Source of the DNA: Lachnospiraceae bacterium AC3007
Lineage (GTDB): Bacteria > Bacillota > Clostridia > Lachnospirales > Lachnospiraceae
Length of the DNA stretch: 64,000 nucleotides
Direction: 5' to 3'
Assembly (NCBI GenBank): GCA_000621405.1
Contig: KK211273.1
Span: 117,734 to 181,733, forward strand
Below the pieces are notes generated by a model. It worked only from the letters and a program-made list of their open reading frames with translations. It did no database searches and had not been told where the DNA came from. A program made the position numbers and the translations under genes. Below are positions 62,873 through 64,000 of the stretch, piece after piece (the first letter of the stretch is position 1; each line of letters starts with the position of its first letter).

Positions 62873-63628
62873 TCAAGTTATCCCGGTACAGAACACTTCC
62901 GTGAATGAAGGCATGAAGCCTGAACGTATCGCTACATCCATGGAATTGGAGTGACTCTCCGAGGTCCCGTAAAAAGGAACTATGCCTTTGTCCATAAGGA
63001 TCTCTTTAAGCTTCGTCACAAGATATACAGCGAGTCCTTTATGCTCATATCCCGAAAGAACATCTATTCCGATCTGCCACATAAGTTCAGCATCTCTGGA
63101 TGCCCCGGCCATAGCCACGGCCCTTCCTTCCTTATCGAGCGCTTCCACTGCTGTCACATCAGGACAATCCGGAATATACATAAGGGCATGGGTAAAAGGA
63201 TTGCCATCCCTGATCTTCAATATCTCATTTTCATCCAGCAGCCTGATCTCGTATGGAACATCAAAATCATATCCTTCAAAATCAGGATCGGGAAGGCAGT
63301 AGACATGAGTATCCTTTATTTTATATCCATACTCATTCAGTTTTTTATCAAGCGCCCTGAGGTTTTCAAATTTGCAGAACCATTCAGGCTTGTAAAGAGA
63401 ATAATTCTCCCTGCACCATGAAAGGATTTTTTTGTCGGCAGACATATACATCTCGCCATGATAGATGATCGCACGAAAGAAAGGATCAAGGTCATCAAAG
63501 TATCTCGATCCGTCCAGCCTTAAGGCTTCATTGATATTTATGATCTTTTCTTTTTCATCCTCCAGGCTGCAGTTGGTATCAAGCCTGAACTGAGATCTTA
63601 CGATCCTGTCTATATCCTGTTTATTCAT
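62873..63628 (-). CDS. GNAT-family N-acetyltransferase
   Basis: The 251 aa carry a C-terminal GNAT domain (~130-251): the acetyl-CoA loop region is IGIDVLSGYEHKGLAVYLV, followed by FYGTSESHSNSMDVAIRSGF. The N-terminal ~120 residues are a separate alpha/beta region (WCRENYSLYKPEWFCKFENL) seen in related clostridial proteins. Substrate unknown. It sits between two tRNA genes; the ATG at 63628 has no clear ribosome-binding site and is only a few bases past a terminator-like hairpin. Confidence 0.8.
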   Translation of the reverse strand: MNKQDIDRIVRSQFRLDTNCSLEDEKEKIININEALRLDGSRYFDDLDPFFRAIIYHGEMYMSADKKILSWCRENYSLYKPEWFCKFENLRALDKKLNEYGYKIKDTHVYCLPDPDFEGYDFDVPYEIRLLDENEILKIRDGNPFTHALMYIPDCPDVTAVEALDKEGRAVAMAGASRDAELMWQIGIDVLSGYEHKGLAVYLVTKLKEILMDKGIVPFYGTSESHSNSMDVAIRSGFMPSFTEVFCTGIT

Positions 63629-63635
63629 GTATGTA

Positions 63636-63666
63636 TATAAAAGCCCCCGTTTACATCAAACGGGGG
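63636..63666 (-). terminator. Terminator between tRNA-Met and the acetyltransferase gene
   Basis: On the minus strand CCCCCGTTT / AAACGGGGG (63644-63666, 5-nt loop) is followed by CTTTTATATA. It lies 5 bp past the tRNA 3' end. Confidence 0.85.
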
Positions 63667-63671
63667 ATAAC

Positions 63672-63745
63672 TGGAGCTTCGGGGACTCGAACCCAGGACC
63701 GACCGGTTATGAGCCGGTTGCTCTAACCAACTGAGCTAAAGCTCC
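63672..63745 (-). tRNA. tRNA-Met (anticodon CAT), possibly tRNA-Ile2
   Basis: 74-nt cloverleaf on the minus strand: acceptor GGAGCTT with its 3' partner and discriminator A, D-arm GCTC/GAGC, anticodon stem ACCGG/CCGGT around CTCATAA (anticodon CAT), T-loop TTCGAGT. The elongator Met assignment is preferred; a CAT tRNA can also be lysidine-modified tRNA-Ile2, which cannot be excluded by eye. It lacks initiator features (three G-C pairs in the anticodon stem, unpaired first base). CCA is not encoded. Confidence 0.9.
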
Positions 63746-63776
63746 TCATAAACTCATCATATTAAAACATCATCAA

Positions 63777-63976
63777 GAATTGCGAAGCAACTTAAGCCTT
63801 TTCAAATTTCGCTTTGCAATTTCCAAAGAATTGCGAAGCAATTCTTCAAGCCTTTTCAAATTTCGCTTTGCGAAATTTGCAGAGTTTCGGCTCAGCCGAA
63901 ACTCCACTCCCCGAGCTGGGCTCGAACCAGCAACCCTTCGGTTAACAGCTGCAAAACATGCCCTTTGGCATGTTTT
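63777..63976. repeat. Cluster of short palindromes and a ~50-bp direct repeat beside the tRNA genes
   Basis: Two direct copies of a module (63777-63822 and 63828-63878) share GAATTGCGAAGCAA and CCTTTTCAAATTTCGCTTTG. Copy 2 contains the perfect palindromes GAATTGC-GAA-GCAATTC and AAATTTCGC-TT-GCGAAATTT; copy 1 is a decayed version. Then come GAGTTTCGGC-TCA-GCCGAAACTC (63882-63904) and, across the tRNA-Asn fragment, AAAACATGCC-CTTT-GGCATGTTTT (63953-63976). This 255-bp stretch to the window edge has no ORF. Confidence 0.75.
63907..63948 (-). pseudogene. 3' fragment of tRNA-Asn (GTT), 5' half missing or displaced
   Basis: The minus strand shows a tRNA-Asn anticodon loop CTGTTAA, the 3' anticodon-stem strand CCGAA, variable loop, a full T-arm (GCTGG/CCAGC around TTCGAGC) and the acceptor strand TCGGGGA with discriminator G. 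Upstream, TTCGG should complete the anticodon stem, but TGCAG and then a 10-bp palindrome are found, with no D-arm in the remaining 47 bases of the window. Either a recombination or insertion scar, or a tRNA interrupted by a longer insert whose 5' half lies beyond the window. Confidence 0.65.
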
Positions 63977-64000
63977 GAGCCGCGCTTATGCTCGCCATGC

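Noticed and set aside
63777..63900. CRISPR array from the direct repeats near the tRNAs
   Set aside because: Only two imperfect copies, the shared part includes the would-be spacer, and no cas gene is present.

Overview
The window (about 48% G+C by eye) looks like a chromosomal segment of an anaerobic Clostridia bacterium, most likely Lachnospiraceae. The clues are a GlgC/GlgD glycogen pair, pth-mfd, gdpP-rplI-dnaB, rpsF-ssb-rpsR, a MecA adaptor, DnaD and DnaC/DnaI-type primosome genes, a V-type ATPase in place of an F-type one, a short 2[4Fe-4S] ferredoxin and a glycyl-radical bacterial microcompartment (BMC) locus. No phage, insertion sequence or CRISPR array was found.

Layout, left to right. 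1-13.2 kb (minus): glgC-glgD-pth-mfd, then pncB-ileS-glgP; glgP runs off the left edge. 13.3-15.9 kb (minus): a large membrane-anchored surface protein with a degenerate C39-peptidase-like C-terminus. 15.9-19.6 kb (minus): dnaD-dnaC-PRPP synthetase-queT. 19.9-21.3 kb: murC, divergent from a ten-gene V-ATPase operon (plus, 21.4-30.5 kb; order G/H-I-K-E-C-F-A-B-D, then a DUF402 gene) whose proteolipid carries the Na+-site residues. 30.6-36.0 kb (minus): a PcsB/SleB-like wall hydrolase, dCMP deaminase, rpiB, tsaC/sua5 and a GH18 surface protein. 36.2-37.2 kb (minus): a 73-aa unknown protein, a candidate structured RNA with its own promoter and terminator, and a ferredoxin. 37.2-42.7 kb (minus): mecA, dnaB, rplI, gdpP and a YdjC deacetylase. 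42.8-44.9 kb (plus): a two-domain glycosyltransferase. 44.9-46.2 kb (minus): rpsF-ssb-rpsR behind a possible S6:S18 leader.

46.4-60.0 kb is a rhamnose/fucose 1,2-propanediol BMC locus. rhaB (plus) converges on a 13-gene minus-strand operon read from one strong promoter at about 59.98 kb: aldolase, CoA-acylating aldehyde dehydrogenase, Zn alcohol dehydrogenase, four BMC-H shell proteins, PduL, BMC-P, PduS, an Fe-S BMC-T (PduT-like), a DeoR regulator, a B12-independent glycyl-radical diol dehydratase and its activase. The inferred pathway is: deoxysugar phosphate cleaved to lactaldehyde; lactaldehyde reduced to 1,2-propanediol; the radical enzyme makes propionaldehyde; PduP and PduL convert this to propionyl-CoA and propionyl-phosphate, while the alcohol dehydrogenase makes propanol. 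Isomerase, transporter and kinase for propionate are not in the window.

60.1-64.0 kb holds a small Lys/Ala-rich protein, a HAD phosphatase, a polytopic membrane protein, a GNAT acetyltransferase, tRNA-Arg, tRNA-Met, a cluster of palindromes and, at the right edge, a 3' tRNA-Asn fragment. Cross-cutting oddities: four promoters whose -10 box lies only 7-8 nt before the start codon (possible leaderless mRNAs), and two clusters of abutting palindromes, one inside the BMC operon and one beside the tRNAs.
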